Assembly: GCA_018663165.1 (NCBI GenBank)
Contig: JABJES010000007.1
Coordinates: 1-6,685, forward strand
Length of the DNA stretch: 6,685 nt
Origin: Rhodospirillaceae bacterium
GTDB taxonomy: Bacteria; Pseudomonadota; Alphaproteobacteria; UBA11136
Direction: 5' to 3'
Under the pieces are notes generated by a model, which was not told the DNA's origin, made no database searches, and saw only the letters and a list, made by a program, of their open reading frames with translations. Shown in pieces: positions 6,365-6,685 of this stretch. Position numbers and translations under genes: made by a program. Numbering within the stretch: the stretch's first letter is position 1; each line of letters opens with the position of its first letter.

Positions 6365-6685
6365 CCGCCGTTGCTTCCTTCTGCCGCAAGAAGAGCCTCA
6401 AGCCCTGCGCGGTAATCAGGATAGGCGAGATCGACACCGAGGTCGGCCTTAATCCGGGCGTTTCGCACCCGCTTGTTTTCGCCCCAGAAACTGCGCCCCA
6501 TGTCGCTCATCTCCGCCGCCTCAAAGGGCGTTTCCGGCGGTGGATCGACACCAAGCAAGGCGCAGGCATGGGCAATGACATCCTGGGGAGGGGCCGGGGC
6601 ATCGTCACAGACGTTATAGACCGCGCCGGGCGAGGGCCGCTCCATAGAAGCGCGCAGCACCTGAACAATATCGGCCACATGGATG
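6361..6685 (-). CDS. NAD(P)-dependent SDR/epimerase-like protein, 5' part outside window
   Basis: The minus-strand frame is open to the right edge, giving the last 107 residues of a longer protein. The visible part begins IHVADIVQVLRASMERPSPG, a segment seen in extended SDR (NAD-dependent epimerase/dehydratase, YeeZ-like) proteins just after the substrate region. It continues with VYNVCDDAP, another family hallmark, then a helix-rich C-terminus with KRVRNARIKADLG and YPDYRAGLEALL. The Rossmann nucleotide-binding motif and catalytic Tyr-Lys are not in the window, so activity cannot be judged. The codon at 6678-6676 is GTG but is internal, because HV and the preceding Ile belong to the conserved segment. 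The gene ends TAG at 6363-6361, overlapping the hydrolase stop. The substrate is unknown; sugar-nucleotide or related metabolism would be a guess. Confidence 0.85.
   Translation of the reverse strand, partial: IHVADIVQVLRASMERPSPGAVYNVCDDAPAPPQDVIAHACALLGVDPPPETPFEAAEMSDMGRSFWGENKRVRNARIKADLGVDLAYPDYRAGLEALLAAEGSNGG

Overview
The window looks like the chromosome of a Gram-negative alphaproteobacterium, probably Rhodospirillales-like. The evidence is the style of the ribosomal, IF3 and ThrRS proteins, the moderately GC-rich coding sequence, and two cell-envelope type glycosyltransferases. The taxonomic guess is an inference from protein character, not from a search.

The left half (1-3088, all on the minus strand) is the classical translation cluster, transcribed right to left in the order thrS, infC, rpmI, rplT. 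It encodes threonyl-tRNA synthetase, initiation factor IF3, and ribosomal proteins L35 and L20; rplT runs off the left edge. The key correction here is infC. Its first in-frame ATG lies inside the conserved N-terminal domain, and the reading frame goes back to an AUA codon. That codon sits 7 nt after a perfect AAGGAG and directly after an in-frame stop, so IF3 appears to start at a non-canonical codon, as in the autoregulated E. coli gene, which uses AUU. The 151-bp infC-rpmI gap holds a candidate sigma70-type promoter and a strong 43-nt hairpin, a plausible control point for L35/L20 synthesis.

The middle (3152-5495, minus strand) carries two glycosyltransferases 25 bp apart: a GT4-family enzyme followed by a GT9 (heptosyltransferase-type) enzyme with an unusual, strongly acidic N-terminal extension. 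They are likely co-transcribed and act on lipopolysaccharide or another surface glycan. A TTGACA promoter for thrS contains the TGA stop codon of the GT9 gene, so the translation cluster has its own promoter but may also receive read-through.

The right end has an alpha/beta hydrolase on the plus strand (5543-6364), divergent from the GT4 gene across only 47 bp. It converges on an SDR/epimerase-type gene that enters from the right edge on the minus strand; their stop codons overlap by 4 bp. I see no mobile element, CRISPR array, tRNA or rRNA gene, and no clearly new multi-gene system. The most interesting points are control signals and start sites.
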